A DNA stretch of 64,000 nucleotides, taken from NCBI RefSeq assembly GCF_025143985.1, contig NZ_CP083565.1:1-64000 (forward strand), read 5' to 3'. The notes under the pieces were generated by a model. That model made no database searches, was not told the origin of the DNA, and saw nothing but the letters and a program-made list of their open reading frames with translations. Made by a program: the position numbers and the translations under genes. The stretch's first letter is position 1. Every line of letters starts with the position of its first letter. Shown here piece by piece: positions 44,472-53,520 of the stretch. This DNA is from Sulfitobacter sp. W027 (GTDB lineage: Bacteria; Pseudomonadota; Alphaproteobacteria; Rhodobacterales; Rhodobacteraceae).

Positions 44472-44487
44472 TTTGCGCGGGCGCAAA
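44472..44487. promoter_or_regulatory. NnrR-type box upstream of the DUF1858 gene
   Basis: TTTGCGCGGGCGCAAA, a second copy of the same palindrome, centred about 58 bases before ATG 44538. The two boxes are 89 bases apart, one for each divergent gene. Confidence 0.68.
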
Positions 44488-44537
44488 GACAGGTTGCGAC
44501 CGCTTAAGCAATCTGGGGGGATGGTCAGGAGGATATC

Positions 44538-44762
44538 ATGCAAAAACCGGATTTTGACGCCCCGGACTTGTCTCTGGCAGAGCTGTTTGAACATTGGCCC
44601 GAATCGGCAACCGTGTTTTTCAAGCACAACATGGCCTGCCCCGGCTGCCCCGTCGCTCGGTTCTATTCGCTATCAGATGCCTGCCGCCGCGCAGGCTTAG
44701 AGGAGGCGCAGTTTCGCGCTGATATCAAAGAACGGCTGCTAACGGCAAAGGAGGATCAGTGA
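44538..44762 (+). CDS. DUF1858 small redox protein
   Basis: 74 residues with the redox motif FKHNMACPGCPVARFYSL, a CPGC pair, flanked by helices. This is the DUF1858/ScdA_N-like domain found with hybrid-cluster proteins and in NO-stress genes. An NnrR-type box precedes it and CAGGAGG is the ribosome site. It overlaps the tail of the Fnr-family gene on the other strand by seven bases. Confidence 0.77.
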   Translation: MQKPDFDAPDLSLAELFEHWPESATVFFKHNMACPGCPVARFYSLSDACRRAGLEEAQFRADIKERLLTAKEDQ

Positions 44763-45445
44763 CCGCTGATCTCCACCAAACGATGCGGCGCTGTAACAAC
44801 GATATGTTTGCGCGTGGACCGCACGATCCCGTCTTTCTCCCACGCCGAGAGCATCCGGCTGACCGTGTGCAAGGTCGTGCCTGTCATATCTGAGATATTC
44901 TGACGTGTGACGGGAAAGCCGATCTCGATCCCCTCCTTCGTCTTGCGTCCGCTTTGATTGACCATGCGCAACACCGCAGCCGCAACCCTCTGCTCAACAG
45001 CCTGCGTTGCAATCTCGGTCATCGTGTCTTGGATCTGCCCCAAACGCTGGCCCACTGTCTTGTAAGACTCGGTGGCGAAGCCATCATATTGCGCAGTGAA
45101 CCCTTGCCAAAGATGCGAAGGCCAAGACAGCACAATCGATTCCGCTGCTGTGACCGCCGTGGCTGGATAGGTATCGCGCTGAAGGGCGGCGGCGATGCCA
45201 AAAAGCTGACCGGGTGAAATGTGCAGCACGATAATTTGCTCGCCCCCTGGCGTGGTGCGCACAACGCGCAGATAGCCGTCCAGTAGCAAATAGAAGTGGG
45301 TCGCTTCCAAGCCTTCGCCAAAAACCTCCGCACCCTCCTCAAACCGTTGCGTGCGCGCTTGATCAAGGATTTCACGAATTTGCGGGCGGCTTAATCGACT
45401 GAAGGGCGGCAGTCCGCTTAGAAGGCTTTCATCAAGTTTCGGCAC
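44756..45445 (-). CDS. nnrR: Crp/Fnr-family denitrification regulator (NnrR/Dnr type)
   Basis: 229 residues: a cyclic-nucleotide-binding-like fold (GLEATHFYLLLDGYLRVVRT, HISPGQLFGIAAAL) and a C-terminal helix-turn-helix (VTRQNISDMTGTTLHTVSRM). No cysteine is present, so it lacks the FNR Fe-S cluster and more resembles the NO-responsive NnrR/Dnr group. It lies between nirK and pseudoazurin and near TTGCG-N4-CGCAA boxes, its probable targets. The exact subgroup needs phylogeny. Confidence 0.78.
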   Translation of the reverse strand: MPKLDESLLSGLPPFSRLSRPQIREILDQARTQRFEEGAEVFGEGLEATHFYLLLDGYLRVVRTTPGGEQIIVLHISPGQLFGIAAALQRDTYPATAVTAAESIVLSWPSHLWQGFTAQYDGFATESYKTVGQRLGQIQDTMTEIATQAVEQRVAAAVLRMVNQSGRKTKEGIEIGFPVTRQNISDMTGTTLHTVSRMLSAWEKDGIVRSTRKHIVVTAPHRLVEISGH

Positions 45446-45545
45446 GTTTGTCCCAAGAGTTTGTTATAGAGCAACGTTTACAAGCGAGGCATAGCGCATA
45501 TCAGTTCTCGACGAAACAACACGATCACTAAGGAAGGAATTCAAG

Positions 45546-45974
45546 ATGATCAAGAAACTGATGGCCGGCGCAATGCTCGCGATGATTGCTGTAAGCGCCC
45601 AGGCAGAGACTTTCGAGGTCCAGATGCTCAACAAGGGCGAAGAAGGGGCGATGGTGTTTGAGCCCGCCTTTGTCAAAGCCGAAGTAGGCGATGTGATCCG
45701 TTTCCTCCCGACTGACAAAGGCCACAATGTCGAAGATATTAAAGGGATGCTTCCCGACGGTGTCGACAGGTTCAAGACCAAGTTCAATGAGGAGTTTGAA
45801 CTGAAGGTCGAGCAAGAAGGTGTCTACGGCATCAAATGCACCCCGCACTACGCAATGGGAATGGTTGCACTCATTCAGGTGGGCGATCCGGCCAATCTCG
45901 AGGAGGCTGAAGCTGTGAAACAGAAAGGTAAAGCCAAGGACCGCATGGCGGACCTCTTTGAGAAGGTCGAATGA
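45546..45974 (+). CDS. Pseudoazurin
   Basis: 142 residues with signal peptide ([20 protein letters not shown]) and a cupredoxin fold. Type-1 copper ligands are His in [11 protein letters not shown], then Cys, His and Met in [15 protein letters not shown]. It carries electrons to NirK in the periplasm. The gene is divergent from nnrR. A weak Fnr-like sequence TTGTTATAGAGCAA (45461-45474) lies upstream. A hairpin at 46001 terminates it. Confidence 0.9.
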   Translation: MIKKLMAGAMLAMIAVSAQAETFEVQMLNKGEEGAMVFEPAFVKAEVGDVIRFLPTDKGHNVEDIKGMLPDGVDRFKTKFNEEFELKVEQEGVYGIKCTPHYAMGMVALIQVGDPANLEEAEAVKQKGKAKDRMADLFEKVE

Positions 45975-46000
45975 GACGGGCCTAACGTTTCGGCAAACAG

Positions 46001-46030
46001 GGCGGCGCTTATGCGCCGCTCTCTAGGTTT
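46001..46030 (+). terminator. Likely terminator after pseudoazurin
   Basis: GCGGCGC and GCGCCGC form a 7-bp stem with a TTAT loop, followed by a T-containing tail (CTAGGTTTT). The T run is short, so strength is uncertain. Confidence 0.5.
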
Positions 46031-46160
46031 TGACATACTTTTCACTCAATCGGACTTTAGCTGCACGGCTCTTTCCAGTAGCGACCCCTATGGGCAAACC
46101 CCTCTTTCGAAAGCAAGATGAACGGCCCATGCTGAGGTGCAACAAGGTGTGAAAGAATCG

Positions 46161-46529
46161 ATGCGCGCTCGTATTTTCAAACGAATGTTCTGGTTCACAG
46201 TCGGTTCTCTAGCTTTGGCTCTGGGCGTCTTGGGCATTGTTCTTCCGCTGCTTCCAACCACGCCACTGGTGCTGCTTGCGACGTTTGCCTTCGCCAAAAG
46301 CACGCCTTCTATTGAGGCTTGGCTGCGCCGCCATTCTGTATTTGGCCCGATCATCATCGATTGGCAGAGGAATGGTGCCATCGCCCACCAGTACAAGGTC
46401 CTTGCGGTCGGGACGATGCTGGCCGTGCTCATGATGTCCTATATTTTCGCGGTCGCGCCATTTGTCCTTATCCTGCAAGCGCTTTGCATGTCTGCAGCTG
46501 CAGTGTTCATCCTGACCCGGCCAAGCTGA
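46161..46529 (+). CDS. DUF454 (YbaN-family) membrane protein
   Basis: About 122 residues. An N-terminal helix and the YbaN signature LGVLGIVLPLLPTTPLVLLA are followed by CFAKS-like AFAKSTPSIEAWLRRH and a second hydrophobic pair near the C-terminus. Function unknown; frequently found near heme or denitrification genes. ATG 46161 is chosen; a GTG eight codons upstream is possible. Confidence 0.77.
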   Translation: MRARIFKRMFWFTVGSLALALGVLGIVLPLLPTTPLVLLATFAFAKSTPSIEAWLRRHSVFGPIIIDWQRNGAIAHQYKVLAVGTMLAVLMMSYIFAVAPFVLILQALCMSAAAVFILTRPS

Positions 46530-46638
46530 CCGAGCGGTATCGACAGGCTTCATCGCCGCGATATTTGTAGTGGGATTTGATCCACCACAAAGAGCGAACC
46601 TTCCGCAGCGCCTACTGCTGTGCGCAAAGGAGATCGCT

Positions 46639-47730
46639 ATGGACCTTATCTCAATCGTCGAGCAGTTGGACGACCCCGCCGCCGCGGCCCTTGCAGGGGT
46701 GCTGGCGGGGCTGGTCTTTGGCGTCTCGGCCGAGCGCAGCCGGTTCTGCCTACGCGCTGCTGCTGTCGAAATGGCAAGAGGGCGGCTTGGCCCCCGCATG
46801 GCGGTGTGGTTGTTGACCTTCTCCACCGCCCTGCTGTGGACGCAGGGGTTGCATTGGTCCGGAATGTTGGATCTCTCCGAGAGCCGCTGGCTTGCCTCTC
46901 CCGGCACGTTATCGGGCGCGGTGATTGGCGGTCTGGTTTTCGGTGTCGGCATGGTTCTGGCCAGAGGGTGCCCCGGTCGGTTGCTGGTGCTGGGGGCGAC
47001 GGGCAACCTACGCGCCATTCTATCGGGCTTGGTGTTTGCCGTGGTCGCACAGATGAGCCTGCGTGGTATCCTCTCCCCGCTTCGCGAAGCGGCGTCGGGG
47101 GCTTGGGTCATGAAAGGCCCAAACCCCAACCTGCTCGCAACCTTTGGACTACCGCAAGAAATGGGTATCGCCATCGGGGTGGCATTCGCGCTGCTTGCGC
47201 TGCTTATCGCCCGTCGCGCAGCGGTGTCACACAGCGTACTGCTTTTTGGCAGCGGCGTGGGCTTTGCCGTGGCGATCGGTTGGGCACTGACCTATGCATT
47301 GTCGCGGGTGAGCTTTGATCCGGTGCCGGTGGGCAGTCTCACCTTTTCCGGCCCCTCCGCCGATACGCTGATGTTTTTTCTCTCTTCCGGCTCGGCGCTG
47401 AACTTTGACATCGGGCTTGTACCAGCGGTCGCAACGGGGGCTTTCGCCTCCGCTTGGGCCGCGGGTCGATTGGAGTGGCAAGGCTGGGACGGAGCGCGTT
47501 CAATGCGTCGCTATCTGTCCGGCGCGGCGCTTATGGGGTTTGGCGCAATGACCGCAGGCGGCTGCACGATTGGCGCAGGTGTCACCGGCGGTTCGACTTT
47601 TGCGCTTACCGCTTGGGTTGCGCTGATTTCGATGTGGCTGGGCGGAATGGTCGCGGATCGCTTTATCGACGGGCTTGCGCCATTACCGGCAGGCGCAAGC
47701 CCCGCGCCCTTGTCCACTGCGCGTGGCTGA
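46639..47730 (+). CDS. YeeE/YedE-family (TsuA-like) transporter
   Basis: 363 residues, about ten hydrophobic segments, with the paired motifs ERSRFCLRAAAVE and VLARGCPGRLLVLGATGN in the first half and TAGGCTIGAGVTGGSTFALT in the second. The conserved cysteines in these loops carry sulfur compounds such as thiosulfate in related proteins. GGAGA lies before ATG 46639; the longer frame adds no family residues. Confidence 0.8.
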   Translation: MDLISIVEQLDDPAAAALAGVLAGLVFGVSAERSRFCLRAAAVEMARGRLGPRMAVWLLTFSTALLWTQGLHWSGMLDLSESRWLASPGTLSGAVIGGLVFGVGMVLARGCPGRLLVLGATGNLRAILSGLVFAVVAQMSLRGILSPLREAASGAWVMKGPNPNLLATFGLPQEMGIAIGVAFALLALLIARRAAVSHSVLLFGSGVGFAVAIGWALTYALSRVSFDPVPVGSLTFSGPSADTLMFFLSSGSALNFDIGLVPAVATGAFASAWAAGRLEWQGWDGARSMRRYLSGAALMGFGAMTAGGCTIGAGVTGGSTFALTAWVALISMWLGGMVADRFIDGLAPLPAGASPAPLSTARG

Positions 47731-47874
47731 CGTTCCGCGCGCTGCCGCAGGGGGGTTAGATACAACGGGCTGGCGCTCTTTCCATGCGCCGAAAAAGGGC
47801 CAAACCTGTGCAGCGAGCTTTGCAGAAACGAAGAGTTGCGTATCATCACAGTGTTAAAAGCCAAAGGAAATAGA

Positions 47875-48045
47875 ATGTCTGAATAATTGCCCACATTGCG
47901 CACCAATAGCCCCGAAGAGGGCTATGAGCTCGCCGTTAAACTGTCGTGCATGGCGGTGAAGCTGACCCAACCAGATGCAGCTACCCGTGACCGCATGTGG
48001 CCCGATTATGCAGAAAACGCGGAGTCTCTTATTGCCGTCAGTTAG
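47875..48045 (+). pseudogene. Small gene with an in-frame stop at codon 4
   Basis: AAAGGA precedes ATG 47875. The frame reads MSE, TAA (47884-47886), then LPTLRTNSPEEGYELAVKLS, CMAVKLTQPDAATRDRMWPD and ends at TAG 48043. Reading is coding-like after the stop. The product is not recognised. Restart at TTG 47887 is possible. Otherwise 47731-48127 shows no gene I can support. Confidence 0.4.
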
Positions 48046-48127
48046 GTCGTCGCGACGCATTTCGCCAGGATTTCTGCGGCCAATGACTATTGGCGCGACA
48101 CCGACTGATTGCCCCCGTAGCGGCCGC

Positions 48128-48246
48128 TCAAAGCGCAAGCGGCGCGAGATACAAAGCCAGCAACAGCAAGCACATAAAGGCGGAGGCGAACTGAAAACCG
48201 CGCCGCCAGGATGGTGCCTGCGCCAGCTTCAAATAGTGCAGCAGAA
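48128..48246 (-). pseudogene. 3' remnant of a membrane protein gene cut by the IS6 element
   Basis: 39 codons end in a membrane helix (WRRGFQFASAFMCLLLLALY) and stop at 48128. The frame runs straight into the IS6 left end at 48247, so the 5' part has been lost. No counterpart is found on the other side of the IS cluster. Identity unknown. Confidence 0.35.
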
Positions 48247-49077
48247 GGGTCCGTTGCATTAACTGCCCGACCACCGCAAGTTCCTTGGGTTGGTAATGAT
48301 GGGGGGTCCGATGGCACAGCGCAAGAATCCGTTCAAGCGGCATCGTTTCCCTCGGGAGATCATCCTTCTAGCGGTGCGCTGGTACTGTCGCTACCCGCTG
48401 TCGTGCCGCGACGTCCGCGATTTGCTGGCCGAGCGCGGGGTGACGGTCGATGCCTCCACGATCCACCGCTGGGTCAGGAAGTTCGGCCCCGAGATCCGCA
48501 AACGGGCCTATGGTGGCCATCGTTCCTGGCGAGGGCTGCAATGGCATGTCGATGAGACCTACATCCGCGTCGGTGGTCGCTGGTGTTATCTTTGGCGCGC
48601 CGTCGATCAGCTCGGCCAGTTGATCGATTTTCGGCTGACGGCGCGGCGAAATGCCAAGGCTGCAAGGGCGTTTCTGCGGCAAGCCCGAGAGACCGTTCGC
48701 CTGTATCAGCCCCTGACCATCGTCACTGACAAGGCGCACAGCTACGCCAAGGTGATCGGCGAGATCAACGACCGGCTCGGGCCAGAGCACACAATCCGCC
48801 ATGTCGATCGCAAGTACCTGAACAACCGGATTGAGAGCGATCATGCTGCAATAAAACAGCGGCTGCGACCGATGCGTGGCTTCCAGACCATGGCTGGCGC
48901 AAAGGCCGCGCTCGCCGGGATCGAAACCTTCCGCACCATCCGCAAGGGTCAGTTCGTAAGCTGCAGGACCGGAGTTGAAAACGAGATCGACTTCGTCGCC
49001 AAACTCTTCCCGGAAGCCGCTTGATGATCGCAGTTCCTGCTCTTACTGCGCCGAAGCGGCGTTAATGCAACGGACCC
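48247..49077 (+). mobile_element. IS6-family insertion sequence, complete
   Basis: 831 bases bounded by 17-bp inverted repeats GGGTCCGTTGCATTAAC (48247-48263) and its complement (49061-49077). It contains one transposase gene. The 8 bases on each side (CAGCAGAA and GTTCAGAG) differ, so there is no target duplication. That points to an IS6-mediated deletion or cointegrate event at this site. Confidence 0.85.
48311..49024 (+). CDS. IS6-family DDE transposase
   Basis: 237 residues. DDE residues are in LQWHVDETYIRVGGRWCYLW, LTIVTDKAHSYAKVIG and NNRIESDHAAIKQRL. An upstream helix-turn-helix (ERGVTVDASTIHRWVRKFGP) binds the ends. Starts at 48290 and 48311 are possible; GGGGGG directly before 48311 favours it. 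The gene appears intact. Confidence 0.88.
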   Translation: MAQRKNPFKRHRFPREIILLAVRWYCRYPLSCRDVRDLLAERGVTVDASTIHRWVRKFGPEIRKRAYGGHRSWRGLQWHVDETYIRVGGRWCYLWRAVDQLGQLIDFRLTARRNAKAARAFLRQARETVRLYQPLTIVTDKAHSYAKVIGEINDRLGPEHTIRHVDRKYLNNRIESDHAAIKQRLRPMRGFQTMAGAKAALAGIETFRTIRKGQFVSCRTGVENEIDFVAKLFPEAA

Positions 49078-49164
49078 GTTCAGAGCGAGTACGGGTAATC
49101 CCCCCTAAAATTAGCGGTGTTCAAAAGTAGAATTTTCTCGGCAAGATATCTGAGGAGATTTACG

Positions 49165-49431
49165 ATGAAGAACGGACGATACAGCGATGCGCAGATCATG
49201 GCAGTGTTGAGGCAGGCGGAGGGCGGTGTGCCGGTCTCTGAGCTTTGCCGTGAGCATGGCATGAGCAGCGCCAGTTTCTACAAGTGGCGCGCTAAGTTTG
49301 GTGGCATGGATGCGTCTTTGATTTCTGAGATGAAGGATATGGCGGAGGAGAACCGCCGTCTGAAGCGCATGTATGCTGAGATGAGCATGCAGAATGACCT
49401 TCTGAAGGAAGCCCTTGGAAAAAAGCGTTAA
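49165..49431 (+). CDS. IS3-family transposase OrfA
   Basis: 88 residues: helix-turn-helix (SDAQIMAVLRQAEGGVPVSE, LCREHGMSSASFYKWRAKFG) and a leucine-rich coiled coil (EENRRLKRMYAEMSMQNDLL). OrfA is normally joined to OrfB by a -1 ribosomal frameshift to make the full transposase. Here OrfB is disrupted, so only OrfA, which may act as a repressor, would be made. Confidence 0.85.
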   Translation: MKNGRYSDAQIMAVLRQAEGGVPVSELCREHGMSSASFYKWRAKFGGMDASLISEMKDMAEENRRLKRMYAEMSMQNDLLKEALGKKR

Positions 49432-49836
49432 GGCCGTCTCTGCGTCGAGAGATGGCCATGAATGCGGTCGCACGACATGGCGTAAGCATCGCGTCGGCGT
49501 GCCGGGCGTTCGAGATCAGCGAGACCTGCTATAGATACAGCCCTGTTATGAGCGATGAGAATGAAGAGGTCGCCGATTGGCTGGAACGTCTGACAGCAAA
49601 CAAGCGCAACTGGGGCTTTGGCCTGTGTTTTCTGTATCTGCGCAACGTTCAGGGCTATGGGTGGAACCACAAACGCGTCTATCGGATCTACTGTGAACTG
49701 GAGCTGAACCTGCGTATCAAGCCCAAGAAACGCTTGAAGCGGGACAAGCCAGAGCCCCTGGCTGTGCCGGATAAGCCCAATGATACATGGTCCATGGATT
49801 TCATGGCGGATCAGCTGGCAGATGGGCGCTCAATCA

Positions 49837-51168
49837 GGGAGTGTCATGAACTTTGTGTATCTGGCCTGGCCCATGCGGCTTTAGATACAGTCACGAATTG
49901 AAGCGATCCTCGAACATTATGGCGAAATGATTGCGGGCCGCAAACCATTCTCGAACATTCCGGCCGCCTTTCTCAAAGTTGCGGATCGCCAAGTAGATCA
50001 GCTTCGTGGCTGCGTCTTCGGTCGGGAACGATCCTCGCGTCTTGATCGATTTTCGGATTACCCGGTTCAAGCTTTCAATTGCGTTGGTGGTGTAGATGAT
50101 TTTCCGGATGGCGGGATCAAAGGCAAAGAACGGGATCACTTCCTGCCAAGCCCTGCGCCAGGCCGGTGCGATGGAAGCATATTTCCCAGCCCATTTTTCC
50201 TCAAAGGCATCCAGCTCCAAGCCAGCTTGATCGGCTGTAGGGGCGCTGTAAATCCGCCGTAGATCAGCGGCCACTTCCTTGCGATCTTTCCAGGCACAGA
50301 AGTTCAACGAGTGGCGCACGAGATGGACAATGCACGTTTGCACGGCCGTGTCCGGAAAGGCTGCTGTGATGGCATCAGGGAAGCCCTTGAGACCGTCTAC
50401 GACCGCAATCAGGATGTCGTGCAGCCCACGGTTCTTCAGCTCTGTCATCACCGAGAGCCAGAATTTGGCGCCCTCGTTGTCAGCGATCCAAAGACCAAGA
50501 ACCTCGCGCACGCCATCCCTGCTGACACCAAGGGCCACGTAGACGGCTTTGTTCTTGACCATGCGGCTATCGGCGTCGCGGATCTTGACCCGTAGAGCGT
50601 CAAAAATGACGATGGGATACATCCGGTCCAGCGCCCGAGATTGCCACTCCCGAACCTCATCTAACACCGCATCTGTCACGCGGCTGATCAAGTCTGGCGA
50701 GACTTGCAGGCCATAGACGTCCTCAAGATGAGCACGGATATCGCGGACCGTCAGACCGGCGGCGTAAAGCCCGATAATCTTGTCATCCATCCCATCAATG
50801 CGGGTCTGTCCCTTCTTCACCAGTTCAGGCTCGAAGCTGCCGTCCCGGTCCCGCGGCACAGCGATAGGCAGTTCGCCGTCTTGCCCCTTCAATCTCTTGG
50901 CGGATGACCCGTTGCGACGGTTGGTCTGTTCAGGCGGGGCATCCTTGCCGTCTTCATAGCCCAGATGCGCCGTCAGCTCAGCACCGAGCATCCGCTCCAT
51001 CAGCTTAATCTTAAGTTCTTTCATTAGCCCGGCATTGCCAAGCAGGTCTTCAGGCCGCTCGCAGCCCTTCAGTAGCTCGTCCAGCAGTTCCTTGGATATG
51101 GTCATCGTCCTTGCTCCTCTCAGGAAGCATGGACCAGATCGCAATTACACAGAAGATCGGACACTCTC
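49837..51168 (-). mobile_element. IS256-family (mutator-type) insertion sequence
   Basis: 1332 bases. Imperfect inverted ends begin GGGAGTGTC (49837) and, on the other strand, GAGAGTGTC (51168), each followed about 8 bases later by TGTGTA. The 8-bp direct repeat CTCAATCA lies at 49829-49836 and 51169-51176. The element sits in IS3 orfB, so it arrived later than that IS3. Confidence 0.85.
49891..51105 (-). CDS. IS256-family transposase
   Basis: 404 residues of the mutator-type family. [20 protein letters not shown] is near the N-terminus, the catalytic core has [32 protein letters not shown] and [16 protein letters not shown], in which Asp, Asp and Glu form the active site. Start 51105 ([12 protein letters not shown]) is preferred to a frame 13 codons longer. 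It appears intact. Confidence 0.9.
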   Translation of the reverse strand: MTISKELLDELLKGCERPEDLLGNAGLMKELKIKLMERMLGAELTAHLGYEDGKDAPPEQTNRRNGSSAKRLKGQDGELPIAVPRDRDGSFEPELVKKGQTRIDGMDDKIIGLYAAGLTVRDIRAHLEDVYGLQVSPDLISRVTDAVLDEVREWQSRALDRMYPIVIFDALRVKIRDADSRMVKNKAVYVALGVSRDGVREVLGLWIADNEGAKFWLSVMTELKNRGLHDILIAVVDGLKGFPDAITAAFPDTAVQTCIVHLVRHSLNFCAWKDRKEVAADLRRIYSAPTADQAGLELDAFEEKWAGKYASIAPAWRRAWQEVIPFFAFDPAIRKIIYTTNAIESLNRVIRKSIKTRGSFPTEDAATKLIYLAIRNFEKGGRNVREWFAARNHFAIMFEDRFNS

Positions 51169-51631
51169 CTCAATCAGGACATTGAACGTGCTGGATGACT
51201 TCAATCGTGAGGGCCTATGCATCGAAGTGGACTTCTCACTGCCCGCAGAGAGGGTCGTCAGAAGCTTAAACCAGATCATTGAATGGCGCGGCCAACCGCA
51301 GACAATTCGTGTCGATAACGGCCCAGAATATATCAGTGGCAAGCTGATGGAATGGGCCGAGAAACGCAATGTTCGACTGGAATACATCCAGCCGGGCAAG
51401 CCACAACAGAATGCCTACATTGAACGCTACAACCGCACCGTTCGCGGCGAATGGCTTGGGCAATACATCTTCGAAACCATTGAGGAGGCACAAGATCAAG
51501 CAACTGAATGGCTCTGGACTTACAACAACGAGCGACCCAACATGGGTATCGGCGGCATGACACCCGCCATGAAACTGAAAACAGCCGCCTGAATTCTACG
51601 GCTGGACCCCATTAAACATGGGGGGATTACC

Positions 51632-51823
51632 TACGCACCTGCCTTTGCGGAGCGCTGCCCGAAGCTGCCCCGTGTGAATGCGGTGTCCAACCAAACTGGT
51701 GATACACTGCAGGACTTGGCCCGCGGGGCTCGCCCGGTCAAAATCCAGCCTGCCTTCGCCAGCAGCAGCCGCAATCCTTTGACAGCTGGTATGTATTACC
51801 ACTTCAGCCCACCGGCGCGCTGA
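51632..51823 (+). pseudogene. 3' remnant of the gene hit by the IS3 element
   Basis: Starting at the IS3 right end, the frame reads APAFAERCPKLPRVNAVSNQ, then PVKIQPAFASSSRNPLTAGM and YYHFSPPAR before TGA. The 16 bases left between IS6 and IS3 (49078-49093) supply the in-frame VQSEY, so the gene was entered by IS3 and then truncated by IS6. The product is not recognised. Confidence 0.45.
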
Positions 51824-51880
51824 TACGGTGTTCTTAAGACGCGAATAAATGGCTTCGGTTTGCACAGAAGATAGAAACCT

Positions 51881-53125
51881 ATGAAAATCTTTAGCTCGAA
51901 AATGAACAAGACAGGATCATCTTTCCGCTTTGGCATTACCACTGCGCTCCTTACCGCCGCGGGCGCTGTCCAAGCGGTAGAACTTCCAGATGGCAGTTAT
52001 GAAACGGCGAATGACGGCGCCCGGGGCACGCTAACCATTAAGGACGGCCATGCCTCGCTCGGCATCGGGAGCAGCATGTGCTCCGGCGGGGTAGAGGGAA
52101 ACCTCACAAATCATCCCAATGGTACCATGAGCTTCACCCAGACGATGGATGGCACCTCCTGCACGGTCACGCTGCAGGATGACGACGATGGCTTGGCTTG
52201 GATCAGTGCAGGGTCAGGATGCGGCTACTTTCACGGCGCAAGCTGTGACTTCGCAGGGATGGTGAAGGGTCCCGCAGTTCCTTGGAGCGCAGGTGCTGTT
52301 GATCAGGCTTTCAAACGGTTCGACGCGCAGGAACGTAAGCAAATCCAGGCTGGCCTCAAAGAAAACGGACACTACCAGTCCAGTATCGATGGCATCTCCG
52401 GACCCGGGACCCTTTCGGCAATCAGCAAGGCCGCGGACCTCGCGATGGGCAACGGAGAAAAACCTGTGCTCGATACGGCAGCTGGAGCAACCGACTTCCT
52501 GTCGCGCTATCTTTCCGCTGGCTTGAAGCCAATCGGGGAGCAGGCCTTCTTTGGCAAATGGAACTGCGAAGGCTCGACTTATAGCTTTGGCCCGGAGGGC
52601 TATCAAAACCACCCCAACCGCGACCCGCTGCCCTACCGAAGTGTGGAAGAGTTCACCCCAGGCAACTATGGGGTCACATTCACCGATGGCTACCGACTGG
52701 GCCTGATGAATGTCTCCGACAGCACTATGACTTGGTCCTCGCCGGGGTCGGGCGACAGTTTCTCTTGCGAGCGCCTCGCTACAGCACCTGCACCCCCGGC
52801 ACCGGTCGAGCCCAAAGTGGCAGCTCCAGTAGAAGCCGATAATGGGCCCATTCCCCAGACCGCCCCGACAGCGATCTTTCAAAAAGGATGGGTCTGCAAG
52901 AGTGAAAGCGGCGACATCATCCATGTCGATTTCCGCGCCGAGGAGGCGGAGATCAAGGAGCTGGGCCTAACGACTAAATACAATGAGGTTGAGGCGCTGA
53001 ATGATGACGACAGCGCATTCCGTGTCAGCTTCCTCGACGAGGATGTCATTTATCTCTTTGAGGCTACGACGGAAGCTATGTTCCTTGTGGGCGGCTATGG
53101 AGTCTATGAGTGCGCGGCGCAATAG
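51881..53125 (+). CDS. Secreted protein of unknown function with a peptidoglycan-binding-like helix
   Basis: 414 residues. A signal peptide (SFRFGITTALLTAAGAVQAV) is followed by a beta-rich repeat region with paired cysteines. A segment around 145-185 (FDAQERKQIQAGLKENGHYQ, then GISGPGTLSAISKAA) resembles the helical peptidoglycan-binding fold. A proline-rich linker (APAPPAPVEPKVAAPVEA) precedes a last domain with WVCKSESGDIIHVDF. Not assigned to a family. A second Met at residue 8 may be the true start. Confidence 0.6.
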   Translation: MKIFSSKMNKTGSSFRFGITTALLTAAGAVQAVELPDGSYETANDGARGTLTIKDGHASLGIGSSMCSGGVEGNLTNHPNGTMSFTQTMDGTSCTVTLQDDDDGLAWISAGSGCGYFHGASCDFAGMVKGPAVPWSAGAVDQAFKRFDAQERKQIQAGLKENGHYQSSIDGISGPGTLSAISKAADLAMGNGEKPVLDTAAGATDFLSRYLSAGLKPIGEQAFFGKWNCEGSTYSFGPEGYQNHPNRDPLPYRSVEEFTPGNYGVTFTDGYRLGLMNVSDSTMTWSSPGSGDSFSCERLATAPAPPAPVEPKVAAPVEADNGPIPQTAPTAIFQKGWVCKSESGDIIHVDFRAEEAEIKELGLTTKYNEVEALNDDDSAFRVSFLDEDVIYLFEATTEAMFLVGGYGVYECAAQ

Positions 53126-53455
53126 GACGTTCAAGATGGACAAACGGTACGCCTGCTCTGCGCGCCATTTTAGATAACTTAACGCGCATCTTAATGTTGC
53201 AATACGCTGCTCGAATGGCAGGTCTATCCAACAAGTTTAACACTTTTCTGGTCCCGTCACAGGAAGGCGACCTGGAACCGTATTAGCAATAGTGTTAACT
53301 AACCCTGGCCCTCCGTATTTCAGCCCCGAAGCTGGGCGGAGCTTTTTCGCCCTTCGCTGCGCGGTGCAGGAAGGGCCGCTGAGCGGGACAAAGCAGACAT
53401 CTTCTGACTTGCTGTGACCAGCAGGACATTTACCTTCGCAAACACAGGTATGGGA
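53126..53455. other. Non-coding stretch before the second IS3
   Basis: 330 bases with no frame I can support. It holds AT-rich DNA near 53160-53300 and a GC-rich part resembling the variable flanks of marine IS insertions. The 4-base direct repeat GGGA marks its junction with the IS3 element. Confidence 0.5.
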
Positions 53456-53520
53456 TGACCTGCTCCCCTGAAATGTCCTCGATTTGAGGTTAGCCTGTTC
53501 TCCAATTGAGGAGATAAAAG

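Larger units (their letters stand above)
49452..51592 (+). pseudogene. IS3-family transposase OrfB, split by the IS256 element
   Basis: The first part (49452-49836) carries the N-terminal domain (NAVARHGVSIASACRAFEIS) and the first catalytic Asp region (PNDTWSMDFMADQLADGRSI). The second part (51177-51592) resumes at [20 protein letters not shown] with the second Asp ([12 protein letters not shown]) and Glu ([16 protein letters not shown]). Excising one target copy and the IS256 gives [14 protein letters not shown], showing clean insertion. The transposase is inactive. Confidence 0.85.
49094..51631 (+). mobile_element. IS3-family insertion sequence, interrupted by an IS256-family element
   Basis: Terminal repeats GGTAATCCCCCC (49094-49105) and its complement (51620-51631) frame orfA and a split orfB. 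TACG flanks both ends (49090-49093, 51632-51635), a 4-base target duplication. Without the 1340 bases of the inserted IS256 and its duplication, the element is about 1.2 kb, normal for IS3. It inserted into a gene whose 3' part remains at 51632. Confidence 0.85.

Noticed and set aside
45461..45474. TTGTTATAGAGCAA as an NnrR/FNR box for pseudoazurin
   Set aside because: Only the outer TTG and CAA match, so it is mentioned with the gene but not listed as a site.
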